NCBI GenBank assembly: GCA_900767915.1 | Contig: CAAGAX010000063.1 | Span: 1-25,389 of the forward strand | DNA length: 25,389 nt | Direction of reading: 5' to 3' | Origin: Acholeplasmatales bacterium | GTDB taxonomy: Bacteria > Bacillota_I > Bacilli_A > Acholeplasmatales > Anaeroplasmataceae | Shown here: positions 6,948 to 14,367 of the stretch, one piece after another | How the letters are laid out: the number at the start of each line of letters is the position of its first letter | How positions within the stretch are numbered: the stretch's first letter is position 1 | Notes under the pieces: model-generated | Seen by the model: only the letters and a program-made list of their open reading frames with translations | The model's database searches: none | Told to the model about the DNA's origin: nothing | Made by a program: the position numbers and the translations under genes

Positions 6948-8051
6948 ATGATATATTTAGATTATTCAGCTAATTATCCTCCTAAAGAAGAAGTATTAGA
7001 GGAATTAGTTAAGGTTGAAAAGAACTATATAGGTAACTATAATTCCTTACATCAAAAGGGATTTGAATCAAAGGAATTAATTAAAAAATATGAAAGAAAA
7101 ATAGCTTCTTGTTTAGATTTTTCCTTAGATGATTTTGATATTATTTTTACATCATCTGCTACAGAGGCTAATAATTTAGCTATAAAAGGTATTGCAAAAT
7201 CTTATAGTGGATTTGGTAAAAAAATATTAGTATCAGAGCTTGAGCATACTTCTGTTAACGGAGCTTTAGGCTATTTAAAGGAGGATGGCTTTGATATAGA
7301 ATTTATAAATACTCTTTCTAATGGTAAAATTGATTTAGATGATTTAAAATCTAAAATAAATAATAATGTTATTTTAGTTTCTACAATAATATTAGATAGT
7401 GAGCTTGGTACTTTAGAGCCTTATAAGGAAATATATGATATTATTAAAGAGTATCCTAATTGTCATTTATTAGCTGATGCAACTCAAGCTATTTCAAAAT
7501 ATAAAATAGATTTTAATTATATTAACATGCTTAGCTTTACTCCTCATAAATTTGGTGGTATTACTGGTAGTGGAGTATTAATAAAAAGAAAGAAAACTAT
7601 TTTAACTCCTTTGATTCATGGTGGAGAATCTCAAAGTATTTATAGAGCTGGTAGTGTTCCTTTAGGAATAATTTCTACTATTTCTAAATCAATAGAATTA
7701 GCTGTTAATTCAAGAATAGATAATGTTAATTATTTAAAGGAATTAGGAAGCTATTTTATTAATGAATTAAGAAAAATTAAAAGAGTTCAAATAAATTCAT
7801 TTGAAAATTTATTTATATTTAATATAAGTGTTAATAATTATAAAGGAAGTAAGCTTGTTGATTTATTAAACGAAAAAGGAATATGTGTTTCTTATAAATC
7901 AGCATGCTCAATAAAGAATACTCCCTCAAAGGTAGTATTTGCAGTTTATAGGGATAAAAAAAGAGCTTCAGAATGTATTAGAATTTCTATTAGTGAATTA
8001 ACAACTAAAGAGGAATTAGATTACTTATTAGAAGTATTAAGGAGTTTATAA
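6948..8051 (+). CDS. Cysteine desulfurase (NifS/IscS family), probable sulfur donor to ThiI
   Basis: A 367-residue PLP enzyme that removes sulfur from cysteine and holds it as a persulfide. The family signatures are all present: YLDYSAN at the start, the TSSATEANN phosphate-binding loop, SELEHTSV, ADATQ with the PLP-ring Asp, and TPHKFGG with the PLP lysine at about Lys201. The active-site cysteine is Cys320 in KSACSIKN. It is a little shorter than IscS. It overlaps the next gene by one base and the cluster ends in thiI, the same partnership as B. subtilis nifZ-thiI, where the desulfurase serves 4-thiouridine formation in tRNA. It is therefore more likely a dedicated tRNA-sulfur donor than the general SUF/ISC enzyme. 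Start ATG is preceded by TGAGGT, with a 12-nt spacing. Confidence 0.92.
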   Translation: MIYLDYSANYPPKEEVLEELVKVEKNYIGNYNSLHQKGFESKELIKKYERKIASCLDFSLDDFDIIFTSSATEANNLAIKGIAKSYSGFGKKILVSELEHTSVNGALGYLKEDGFDIEFINTLSNGKIDLDDLKSKINNNVILVSTIILDSELGTLEPYKEIYDIIKEYPNCHLLADATQAISKYKIDFNYINMLSFTPHKFGGITGSGVLIKRKKTILTPLIHGGESQSIYRAGSVPLGIISTISKSIELAVNSRIDNVNYLKELGSYFINELRKIKRVQINSFENLFIFNISVNNYKGSKLVDLLNEKGICVSYKSACSIKNTPSKVVFAVYRDKKRASECIRISISELTTKEELDYLLEVLRSL

Positions 8052-8893
8052 TGGAACGTTATTTAGAAATTGAAAGAACAATAATTAAAACCTATAGAGC
8101 TAATTTATGGAGTAAATTTATAAAGGCTATAAAGGAATATGAGCTTATTAAACCAATTGATCATATATGTGTATGTATTTCAGGTGGTAAGGATTCAATG
8201 CTAATGGCAAAGCTATTTCAAGAATTAAAAAGACATTCTGATTTTGAATTTGATGTTACATATTTAGTAATGAATCCTGGGTATAATGAAATTAATCTTC
8301 AGGTTATCAAAAATAATCTTGAGCTTTTAAGAATTCCTGCAGTGTTTAGAGATACTGATATTTTTGCAATAGCGAATAGTCAAGAAAAAAGTCCATGTTA
8401 TTTATGTGCTAAAATGAGAAGAGGAGCTTTATATAAGCTTGCTAAGGAATTAGGCTGTAATAAAATAGCCTTAGGACATCATTATGATGATGTAATAGAA
8501 ACTACTTTAATGAATATGCTTAATGTAGGATCATTTCAAACTATGTTACCTAAATTACATTCTGAAAATCATGAGGGAATGGAATTGATTAGACCAATGT
8601 ATCTAATTAGAGAAAGAGATATTATTAGATGGAAGAATTATAATGAATTAAAGTTCATTCAATGTGCTTGTAGATTTACTGAAAATTGTGCAATTTGTGA
8701 TAATGGTGGTAGTGGTTCTCAAAGGCTTGAAACTAAAAAGCTTATTCATAGCTTATTAGATTATAATCCTATGGTTGAAAAAAATATTTTTAAGTCTGCA
8801 AGCAATGTTAATTTAGATAAGATAATTGGATATAAGAAAAATGGCGTTTTACATAGCTATTTAGAAGATTATGATAAGAAAGAGGAAGAATAA
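8051..8893 (+). CDS. TtcA-like PP-loop tRNA thiolase
   Basis: A 280-residue PP-loop ATPase of the TtcA/TilS superfamily. The PP-loop is SGGKDS at residues 44-49. The central CxxC is PCYLCAKMRRGALY (Cys116, Cys119), the hallmark of the TtcA/CTU group, and LGHHYDDVIET follows as in TtcA. The C-terminal part holds four cysteines, Cys205, Cys207, Cys213 and Cys216 (CACRFTENCAIC). In characterised members such cysteines hold a [4Fe-4S] cluster that transfers sulfur. TtcA makes 2-thiocytidine at position 32 of tRNA; whether this Gram-positive paralogue has the same target is not known from sequence. It sits between the desulfurase and thiI with one-base TAATG overlaps on both sides, so all three are translated together, implying a shared sulfur supply. 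Confidence 0.88.
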   Translation: MERYLEIERTIIKTYRANLWSKFIKAIKEYELIKPIDHICVCISGGKDSMLMAKLFQELKRHSDFEFDVTYLVMNPGYNEINLQVIKNNLELLRIPAVFRDTDIFAIANSQEKSPCYLCAKMRRGALYKLAKELGCNKIALGHHYDDVIETTLMNMLNVGSFQTMLPKLHSENHEGMELIRPMYLIRERDIIRWKNYNELKFIQCACRFTENCAICDNGGSGSQRLETKKLIHSLLDYNPMVEKNIFKSASNVNLDKIIGYKKNGVLHSYLEDYDKKEEE

Positions 8894-10134
8894 TGCTATA
8901 TAATCAAATTTTAGTTAGATTTGGAGATCTAACCCTTAAAGGAAAAAATCAAAGTACCTTTTTACGTGCTTTATATAAGCTAATTGAAAAAAAACTTGAA
9001 GGATTAAATGTAGAAATTGAAAATAAACATGATAGAGTTTATATTCATTTGAATAATGAGGATGTAAATAAGGTTATTGAAAGATTGAATTTAGTATCTG
9101 GTATTTCTTCATATTCTTTAGTTGTAAAATGTAGTGATAATATTGAAGATATTAAAGCTAATGCTTTAGCATTAATGAAGGAAAGAGTAAATACAAAAAC
9201 AACATTTAAAGTAAATACAAGAAGAGCTGATAAAAATTATCCATTACATTCAATGGAAATCACTAAAATAATATCAGGCTATGTATTATCTAATCATCAT
9301 GACTTAGTAGTAGATGTGCATAATCCTAGTGTTGAATTAAATATTGAATTACGTAATAATGCTTGTTATTTATATAATACAAATATTAGAGCATTAGGTG
9401 GATATCCTGTTGGAATAGCAGGAAAGGGCTTATTAATGCTATCAGGTGGAATTGATTCTCCTGTTGCAGGCTTTTTAGCAATGAAGCAGGGAGTTGAAAT
9501 TGAATGTATTCATTTTGAGTCTACTCCTTTAACATCAATAGAATCTGCTCAAAAGGTTGTTGATCTAGTAAAGAAATTAGCAAAATATGCACCTAATAAT
9601 AAAATAATGGTACATATGGTTCCATTTAAAGAACTTCATATGGCTTTATTAGATAATGTACCTGAAAGCTATAATATTACTATTATGAGAAGAATGATGT
9701 ATCGTATAGCTACTAAGCTTGCTATAAAGAAAAATTGCTTATGTATTATTAATGGTGAATCAGTAGGACAGGTAGCCAGTCAAACATTAGGAAGTATGAA
9801 TACAATTAATTCAGTAACTAATTATCCTATTTTAAGACCTTTATGTACTTATGATAAGCAAGATATTATTACTTTATCTAAAAAAATAGATTGTTATGAT
9901 TTATCAATAAAGCCTTTTGAGGATTGCTGCACTGTATATGTACCAAAGGCTCCTGCTACATCTCCTAAAATTGAAAAGGCTTTGGAATTTGAAAAAGCCT
10001 TTGATTATGATAAGCTAGTTAATGAAGCAGTTGAAAATACTAATAGTATTCTTATTGATAAGGATAGTGATTTAGATTTATCATTCTTGGGTTTAGAGGT
10101 TAGAGAGGTTATTAAGGAATTAAATTCAAAATAA
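8893..10134 (+). CDS. thiI: tRNA 4-thiouridine synthase ThiI
   Basis: A 413-residue ThiI without the C-terminal rhodanese domain, as in B. subtilis. The order is an N-terminal ferredoxin-like domain (about 1-60), a THUMP domain (about 60-165) that grips the tRNA acceptor end, and the PP-loop AANH domain with SGGIDS at residues 184-189. Cys345/Cys346 in EDCCTVYVP occupies the place of E. coli Cys344, the residue that forms the disulfide intermediate. With no rhodanese domain, the persulfide must be passed directly from a desulfurase, here encoded first in the same operon. The product modifies U8 of tRNA and may also serve thiamin thiazole synthesis in some bacteria. A weak terminator overlaps the stop codon. 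Confidence 0.95.
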   Translation: MLYNQILVRFGDLTLKGKNQSTFLRALYKLIEKKLEGLNVEIENKHDRVYIHLNNEDVNKVIERLNLVSGISSYSLVVKCSDNIEDIKANALALMKERVNTKTTFKVNTRRADKNYPLHSMEITKIISGYVLSNHHDLVVDVHNPSVELNIELRNNACYLYNTNIRALGGYPVGIAGKGLLMLSGGIDSPVAGFLAMKQGVEIECIHFESTPLTSIESAQKVVDLVKKLAKYAPNNKIMVHMVPFKELHMALLDNVPESYNITIMRRMMYRIATKLAIKKNCLCIINGESVGQVASQTLGSMNTINSVTNYPILRPLCTYDKQDIITLSKKIDCYDLSIKPFEDCCTVYVPKAPATSPKIEKALEFEKAFDYDKLVNEAVENTNSILIDKDSDLDLSFLGLEVREVIKELNSK

Positions 10135-10155
10135 ACTTTTTTGAATATTTTGTCT
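10124..10155 (+). terminator. Possible terminator overlapping the thiI stop
   Basis: ATTCAAAA (10124-10131) / TTTTGAAT (10139-10146) with a 6-nt loop and a TATTTTG tail. It is all A-T except one pair, so it is weak. Confidence 0.4.
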
Positions 10156-10174
10156 TTTTGTGGTTATCATAATA
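10142..10174 (+). promoter_or_regulatory. Candidate sigma-G-type promoter of the SASP gene
   Basis: CATAATA at 10168-10174 fits the -10 of forespore (sigma-F/G) promoters, and TGAATA at 10142-10147 fits a sigma-G -35. The gap between them is 20 bp, longer than the usual 17-18, so the -35 assignment is unsure. Confidence 0.4.
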
Positions 10175-10195
10175 ACTGCAAGGAGGTGAATCTTA

Positions 10196-10435
10196 ATGGC
10201 AAGAAAAAGCTCCAACGCTTCAAATTCTAGTCAAGAGAATGGCTCAATTGGTGGAAATATGACTAAAAGAGCAGTTGAAAAGGCTAAGAAGACTACAAAT
10301 ACTGAAGCATTAAAGGAAGAGGTTGCTAATGAATTAGGTATTAAACCTGGAAAGAATGCAACAGCTGAAGAGAATGGTCGTATCGGTGGCGAAATGACTA
10401 AAAAGCTTTATAATAAAGGAAAAAATAAAAAGTAA
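10196..10435 (+). CDS. Alpha/beta-type small acid-soluble spore protein with a doubled GG motif
   Basis: This 79-residue protein has the alpha/beta SASP core: VANELGI, where the GPR protease cuts after the Glu in related proteins, then ENGRIGGEMTKKL, the conserved DNA-binding motif (family form NGxVGGEITKRL). These proteins coat and protect DNA in the dormant forespore and are degraded on germination. Unusually, an additional copy of the motif lies near the N-terminus (ENGSIGGNMTKRAVEKAKK, residues 15-33), resembling the C-terminal SspF-type sequence. Start is set by a near-perfect AAGGAGGTGA about 7 nt upstream of ATG. It is monocistronic, with its own terminator and a possible sigma-G promoter. 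Its presence is the main evidence that the organism forms endospores. Confidence 0.88.
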   Translation: MARKSSNASNSSQENGSIGGNMTKRAVEKAKKTTNTEALKEEVANELGIKPGKNATAEENGRIGGEMTKKLYNKGKNKK

Positions 10436-10449
10436 GCTTTAGCTTAATT

Positions 10450-10493
10450 AAAGATTTTGAATTATTTACTAGATAGTTCAAAATCTTTTTTCT
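10450..10493 (+). terminator. Terminator of the SASP gene
   Basis: A perfect 12-bp stem 10450-10461 / 10477-10488 (AAAGATTTTGAA and complement) with a 15-nt loop and a T-rich tail. Confidence 0.9.
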
Positions 10494-10507
10494 TTATTAT
10501 AAAAGTA

Positions 10508-10516
10508 TGATAGAAT
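10508..10516 (+). promoter_or_regulatory. Possible extended -10 promoter of the P-loop ATPase gene
   Basis: TGATAGAAT (TG at 10508-10509, -10 TAGAAT 10511-10516) with no good -35; 25 bp before the TTG start. Confidence 0.35.
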
Positions 10517-10540
10517 TAAATAAAGAAAGAAGGTTTTATT

Positions 10541-11965
10541 TTGAATAATGCAATTAATTTATTTGATTTAATAGCTTTAGATAATAAAGAGCTTAATAAA
10601 AAATATTTAAAATATTATCTTCATTATAACAAAAAGAAGCAATATCGTAATGAAGAAATAGAAACTATAAGAAGCTTAGTTAATATTCTTAAACTGGATT
10701 ATGACACTTGTAAATGTTTTTATTATAGCTATCAATTACCTCATTTAAATAAGGAATTAGATTTATTAAAGGTAGCTAAAAAAGCTATAATAAATATAGA
10801 ATTAAAAAGTATGCCGGTATCACTTGAAAAAATTGAAAAGCAATTAAGGCAAAATAGATATTATTTAAATTTATTTCATAAAAAAATTTATACTTTAAAT
10901 TATTGTAGCTTTAATAATAAGGTATATGAATATATTAATGATGCTTTAGTTGAAAGAGATTTAGTATATTTAAAAAATATATTATTAATTAATAGTAAAC
11001 CTTTAGCTATTAATTTAGATGATATTTTTTCTCCATCTAATATGCTTATATCTCCAATTCACAATCCAATTAGATTTTTAAATAATGATTATTTATTAAC
11101 AGATAGTCAACAAATGGTTAAGAGTCAATTAATAAAGACATTAATGAAAAATGAATCTGTTTCTTTAACGGGTTCATCTGGTACAGGTAAAACATTATTA
11201 CTTTATGATATAGCTAAGAATATTAATAAAAGAGTTTTAATTATTGAACCATTTAAAATAGTAGAAGGTCATAAAATAATAATGGATAAGTGCTCTAATA
11301 TTGTTTTTAAAGAAATAAATGATGATGTAGCTAAAATATCTTATGATTTATTAATAGTAGATGAGGTACAAAGATTATCATATAGCATGTTTCATAATAT
11401 TATCAATAATATTAATAATTCCAATATATCTTTATTAGTTTCATATGATGAAAAGCAAAGAATAAGTAATACTGATGAATTTATTTCTATTATTACTGAA
11501 TTAAAGGGAATAACATTAAATAATAATTATAGATTATCACAGATTATAAGAGCAAATAAGGATATTAGCTTATTCTTAAATTCATTATTTGATTCTTCTA
11601 AAAAAATAAATCTAGATGATAATATTAGAATTAAGTATATAAGTAAGGATAATTTATATAATGAAATTAATGATTCAATAAAAAATGGATATAGCTTTAT
11701 TTCCTATATTGATTCAAAGGATAATTATCCTTTTGAATCTGTGGTTTATACTAAGGATTCTATTAATAAAGAATTTGATAATGTTTGCATGGTATTAGAT
11801 GATAGATTTTATTATGAAAATAATAAATTAAAATCAAAGCTATTGGATGATAATTTAATTTATACTAGAATTTTATATCAAGGCTTATCAAAGGCTAGAA
11901 GAAAAATATTGTTATTAGTAACAAATGAAGAAATATTAAAAAATATTATTAATTTTGTTAATTAA
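10541..11965 (+). CDS. DUF2075-like P-loop ATPase, possible helicase-like
   Basis: The start is TTG at 10541, chosen because AAAGAAGG lies 7 nt upstream and the first ATG follows far downstream. The 474-residue product has an unrecognised N-terminal half (1-195) rich in Lys/Asn/Tyr, then an ATPase domain: Walker A GSSGTGKT at 211-218 preceded by a Q-x-x-M-motif-like SQQMV, Walker B LLIVDEVQ with Asp274-Glu275, SYDEKQ and LNNNYRLSQIIR further on. The C-terminal QGLSKARRKILLLV matches the TRA/QG-region of superfamily 1 helicase-like proteins. This order fits DUF2075, often found fused to GIY-YIG or Schlafen-type domains; here neither is visible. A role in nucleic-acid transactions is inference. 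It is a single gene, with no partner in the same unit. Confidence 0.65.
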   Translation: MNNAINLFDLIALDNKELNKKYLKYYLHYNKKKQYRNEEIETIRSLVNILKLDYDTCKCFYYSYQLPHLNKELDLLKVAKKAIINIELKSMPVSLEKIEKQLRQNRYYLNLFHKKIYTLNYCSFNNKVYEYINDALVERDLVYLKNILLINSKPLAINLDDIFSPSNMLISPIHNPIRFLNNDYLLTDSQQMVKSQLIKTLMKNESVSLTGSSGTGKTLLLYDIAKNINKRVLIIEPFKIVEGHKIIMDKCSNIVFKEINDDVAKISYDLLIVDEVQRLSYSMFHNIINNINNSNISLLVSYDEKQRISNTDEFISIITELKGITLNNNYRLSQIIRANKDISLFLNSLFDSSKKINLDDNIRIKYISKDNLYNEINDSIKNGYSFISYIDSKDNYPFESVVYTKDSINKEFDNVCMVLDDRFYYENNKLKSKLLDDNLIYTRILYQGLSKARRKILLLVTNEEILKNIINFVN

Positions 11966-12007
11966 TTTTACTTAAAAATACTTTTTTCAACAAAAATTAA
12001 TTAATTA

Positions 12008-12036
12008 TTGAAAATCACTTTTCAAAATGTTATAAT
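12008..12036 (+). promoter_or_regulatory. Promoter of the orphan 106-aa gene with an embedded palindrome
   Basis: -35 TTGAAA (12008-12013), 17-bp spacer, extended -10 TGTTATAAT (TATAAT 12031-12036). The -35 and spacer are part of a perfect inverted repeat TTGAAAA-TCAC-TTTTCAA (12008-12025), which could be an operator. Confidence 0.75.
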
Positions 12037-12064
12037 CGAAATGTTTTTTGAGGAGTGAAGGTTT

Positions 12065-12385
12065 ATGATTATAAAAGAGAAAAGTGTAATTAAACAAATT
12101 GAATTTACTTATGAATTAAAATCTGGATATTGTGTTACAGAGATTCTTGAGTCAAAAAACATTAAGTATCCTGTTAAAAAGATAAAGGAAAAGGATACAA
12201 TTGAATTCAAAACAGTTTCTGAGCATACTATTTCTCTATGTGCAATTAAATATGATGAAATTATATTTAATGACAATTATAAGGGAACTGATAAAAAGTT
12301 TTCAATTTCTTTTGGTAGCTTTGAAGAAATTAATACAAAAATTGAATCAGATTTATATGATAATCTACGTATCTATGTAAAATAA
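12065..12385 (+). CDS. Hypothetical 106-aa protein
   Basis: I do not recognise this family. The protein has no signal peptide or membrane segment and looks like a small beta-rich cytoplasmic protein (KQIEFTYELK, ISLCAIKYDEIIF, KKFSISFGSF, LYDNLRIYVK alternate in strand-like runs). Lysine and glutamate are abundant. It has two cysteines (Cys23 in SGYCV and Cys59 in SLCAI). It is a monocistronic unit with a strong extended -10 promoter, an ATG start preceded by GAGGAGTGAAG and its own terminator, so it is a genuine, probably well-expressed gene. A possible operator palindrome lies in its promoter. Confidence 0.8.
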   Translation: MIIKEKSVIKQIEFTYELKSGYCVTEILESKNIKYPVKKIKEKDTIEFKTVSEHTISLCAIKYDEIIFNDNYKGTDKKFSISFGSFEEINTKIESDLYDNLRIYVK

Positions 12386-12391
12386 TATATT

Positions 12392-12422
12392 AGCTTATTT
12401 CTATTTGAGATAAGCTTTTTTT
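12392..12422 (+). terminator. Terminator of the 106-aa gene
   Basis: AGCTTAT (12392-12398) / ATAAGCT (12410-12416) with a further TC/GA pairing inside and a T run. Confidence 0.88.
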
Positions 12423-12423
12423 G

Positions 12424-12465
12424 TTGCTTTTTCATTTAAAAAGTAGTAATATATCAGTGATATAT
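12424..12465 (+). promoter_or_regulatory. Promoter and 17-bp palindromic operator of the GntR-permease unit
   Basis: -35 TTGCTT (12424-12429), 17-bp spacer, -10 TAATAT (12447-12452). A perfect palindrome ATATATCAGTGATATAT (12449-12465) overlaps the -10 and continues into a second overlapping palindrome TGATATATCA (12458-12467). Autorepression by the adjacent GntR protein is the obvious inference. Confidence 0.6.
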
Positions 12466-12483
12466 CACAGGGGGGAGGATAAT

Positions 12484-13110
12484 ATGAGTCCATATGATTA
12501 TATAAAAAAAGAAATTGTATTAGGAAATATGAAGCCTGGGGATGTTTTTGATGAAAAAGCAATTGCTAGTAAGCTTAATTTAAGCAGAACTCCAGTTAGG
12601 GAGGCAGTATTAAGATTGAATCAAGAGGGATATTTAACTATTATTCCTAGAAAGGGGACTATTGTATCTAATATTAGTATTACAGATATTAAAGAGGTTT
12701 ATGATTTTAGATTTATGCTAGAGCCTATTATATGCCAGAAGGCTTGTAGTAAAATGAATAGTAATCTTTTAATGAAATGGAAGGAATATTTTTTAAATAT
12801 TATTAATGATAATATAAATAACCTTTCTATACCAGTAGAGGTAAGTGGTATTGATGATATTGATAAGGAATTTCATAAAAGTATTGCTGATTCATTAGAT
12901 AATAAATATATTAGTGAAGAAATTAATTTATTAATGGAAAAATCTGCTAGAATTAGATATTTATCTAGTATTAATAGTGAAGAAAGATATAAGGCATCAC
13001 TATATGAGCATATATTGATAATAGATTCTATTTTAGCTAAGAATGAAAAGAAAGCCAAGGAAATGATGATTAATCATTTAAATAAGACTTTAGAGGGTTA
13101 TAGTATTTAA
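12484..13110 (+). CDS. GntR family transcriptional regulator (FadR/FCD type)
   Basis: The start is ATG 12484, preceded by GGGGGGAGGAT at 12470-12480; an upstream TTG in frame would run through the promoter and is not used. The 208-residue protein has an N-terminal winged helix (residues 1-65: YIKKEIVLGNMKPGD, then LNLSRTPVREAVLRLNQEGYL, the recognition-helix signature) and a C-terminal all-helical FCD effector domain (about 75-200, with IDKEFHKSIADS and YEHILIIDSILAKN supplying the usual Asp/His metal ligands). It is followed after one base by a permease, so it probably senses that permease's substrate or a breakdown product. Confidence 0.92.
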   Translation: MSPYDYIKKEIVLGNMKPGDVFDEKAIASKLNLSRTPVREAVLRLNQEGYLTIIPRKGTIVSNISITDIKEVYDFRFMLEPIICQKACSKMNSNLLMKWKEYFLNIINDNINNLSIPVEVSGIDDIDKEFHKSIADSLDNKYISEEINLLMEKSARIRYLSSINSEERYKASLYEHILIIDSILAKNEKKAKEMMINHLNKTLEGYSI

Positions 13111-13111
13111 T

Positions 13112-14053
13112 ATGGATTTAGCATTTATTTCCTTAGAGCAGGTATTTATAATGTTTATAATGATTATCTTTGGCTTTATATTAGTAAAGATAAAGCTATT
13201 AGATATATCTTGTAAAAAATCATTATCTAATATTTTAGTTTATTTAGTTGTACCTATGATGATTATAAATTCATATATAACTACTTATGATAGTAATATA
13301 TTGAATAATTTATTATTATGCTTTTTAATAAGCTTTATTGTTTTGACTATTGGTATAATATTAATATTTATTTTTACAATAAAATGGAAAATTAGTGATA
13401 AAAGAGTATTAATGTTTGGTATGATGTTTTCTAATGCTGCTTATATGGGCTTTCCTTTAATAGAAGCAATGTTTGGCAGTATTGGATTAATTTATGCAAG
13501 TGGTTTTGTTTCTGTATTTAATATTCTTTTATGGACTATTGGATATATGAATGTTAGTGGATCATTTAATTTTGGTATAGCATTTAAAAGTGTATTAAAA
13601 ACTCCAGTATTTTATGCTTTAGCTATTGGTTTAATAATATTCTTTTTTAAAATTTCTATTCCCAGTGTTATAAAAACACCAATAAGTATGATTGGTAGTA
13701 TGAATACTCCTTTATCTATGATTATTACAGGAATGATTATTGCATCATCTAATATTAAGGATGTTATTAAAAATATATATTTATGGTTAAGTGTTATTAT
13801 TAGAATTATAATAGTACCATTAGTAATGGTTGGAGTTTTATTTTTAATTAAGCTAATATTTGTTAATATTGATTTAGATTTGTTAAAGATAGTATTTATA
13901 TTAGAGGCTTGTCCTTGTGCAGCTATTACATCTATATTCGCAATTGAATTCAATTATAATTCTGATTTAGCAGCAGGCATTGTTGTTGTAAGTACAGTTT
14001 TATCTATTATAACTCTACCTTTATTTACAATGCTTATTTCAGTTATTATGTAA
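13112..14053 (+). CDS. AEC family permease (auxin efflux carrier / malate permease type)
   Basis: A 313-residue integral membrane protein with about ten hydrophobic segments arranged as two halves, as in the AEC family (PF03547). MDLAFISLEQVFIMFIMIIFGF, LSNILVYLVVPMMIINSY and FSNAAYMGFPLIEAMFGS are the typical N-terminal features, and the cluster EACPCAAITSIFAIEF is the conserved region of the second half. The substrate is likely a carboxylate or similar anion but cannot be assigned. One base separates it from the regulator gene, so the pair forms a single unit controlled by the operator upstream of the GntR gene. A long hairpin follows. Confidence 0.88.
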   Translation: MDLAFISLEQVFIMFIMIIFGFILVKIKLLDISCKKSLSNILVYLVVPMMIINSYITTYDSNILNNLLLCFLISFIVLTIGIILIFIFTIKWKISDKRVLMFGMMFSNAAYMGFPLIEAMFGSIGLIYASGFVSVFNILLWTIGYMNVSGSFNFGIAFKSVLKTPVFYALAIGLIIFFFKISIPSVIKTPISMIGSMNTPLSMIITGMIIASSNIKDVIKNIYLWLSVIIRIIIVPLVMVGVLFLIKLIFVNIDLDLLKIVFILEACPCAAITSIFAIEFNYNSDLAAGIVVVSTVLSIITLPLFTMLISVIM

Positions 14054-14057
14054 TTAT

Positions 14058-14096
14058 AGAAATAAAAAAAAGTCCAAACGGACTTTTTTTATTTCT
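14058..14096 (+). terminator. Bidirectional-looking terminator between the permease and tRNA-Glu
   Basis: GTCC (14072-14075) / GGAC (14080-14083) with an AAAC loop, extended by an A7/T7 pairing and AGAAAT/ATTTCT ends (14058-14063 with 14091-14096, one A bulged). The T run for the plus strand is strong. The A run on the other side gives a T run for the minus strand too. Confidence 0.88.
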
Positions 14097-14122
14097 ATAT
14101 ATAAAATATATTATAAACTATC

Positions 14123-14198
14123 TGGTGACCCGTACGGGGTTCGAACCCATAAATGCATGCGTGAAAGGCATGTGTGTTAACCGTTTCACCAACGGGCC
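14123..14198 (-). tRNA. tRNA-Glu (anticodon TTC)
   Basis: On the minus strand a 76-nt cloverleaf with CCA encoded (TGG on plus, 14123-14125). The acceptor stem GGCCCGT pairs with ACGGGTC with one G-U, the T arm is GGGTTCGAACCC-like, and the anticodon loop reads CTTTCAC with anticodon TTC at 14163-14165. The sequence follows the Bacillota tRNA-Glu consensus. Confidence 0.95.
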
Positions 14199-14211
14199 AT
14201 ATAGCAATAAA

Positions 14212-14239
14212 ATTATATCATATGATAAATTAAAGTCAA
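14212..14239 (-). promoter_or_regulatory. Promoter of tRNA-Glu
   Basis: Read on the minus strand: -35 TTGACT (14234-14239), 16-bp spacer, -10 TATAAT (14212-14217), 13 bp before the tRNA 5' end. Confidence 0.78.
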
Positions 14240-14335
14240 GAGAAATTTTATTTTTTTTATACTTTAGTTTTTGGTGGTATATTGTATTTTTTTTTAAAAT
14301 TTAATGAAAAAAATTACATATAATTAGATAATTTA

Positions 14336-14344
14336 TGGTATAAT
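14336..14344 (+). promoter_or_regulatory. Extended -10 promoter of the cytidylate-kinase-like gene
   Basis: TGGTATAAT (TG at 14336-14337, -10 TATAAT 14339-14344) with no good -35; 23 bp before the start codon. Confidence 0.6.
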
Positions 14345-14367
14345 TAAGCTAAAGGAAGGTGCTATTT

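Noticed and set aside
12421..12483. Upstream extension of the GntR regulator from a TTG
   Set aside because: It would run through the promoter and palindrome; ATG 12484 has a strong ribosome site.
13612..13953. Minus-strand ORF inside the permease gene
   Set aside because: Antisense shadow of hydrophobic coding sequence.
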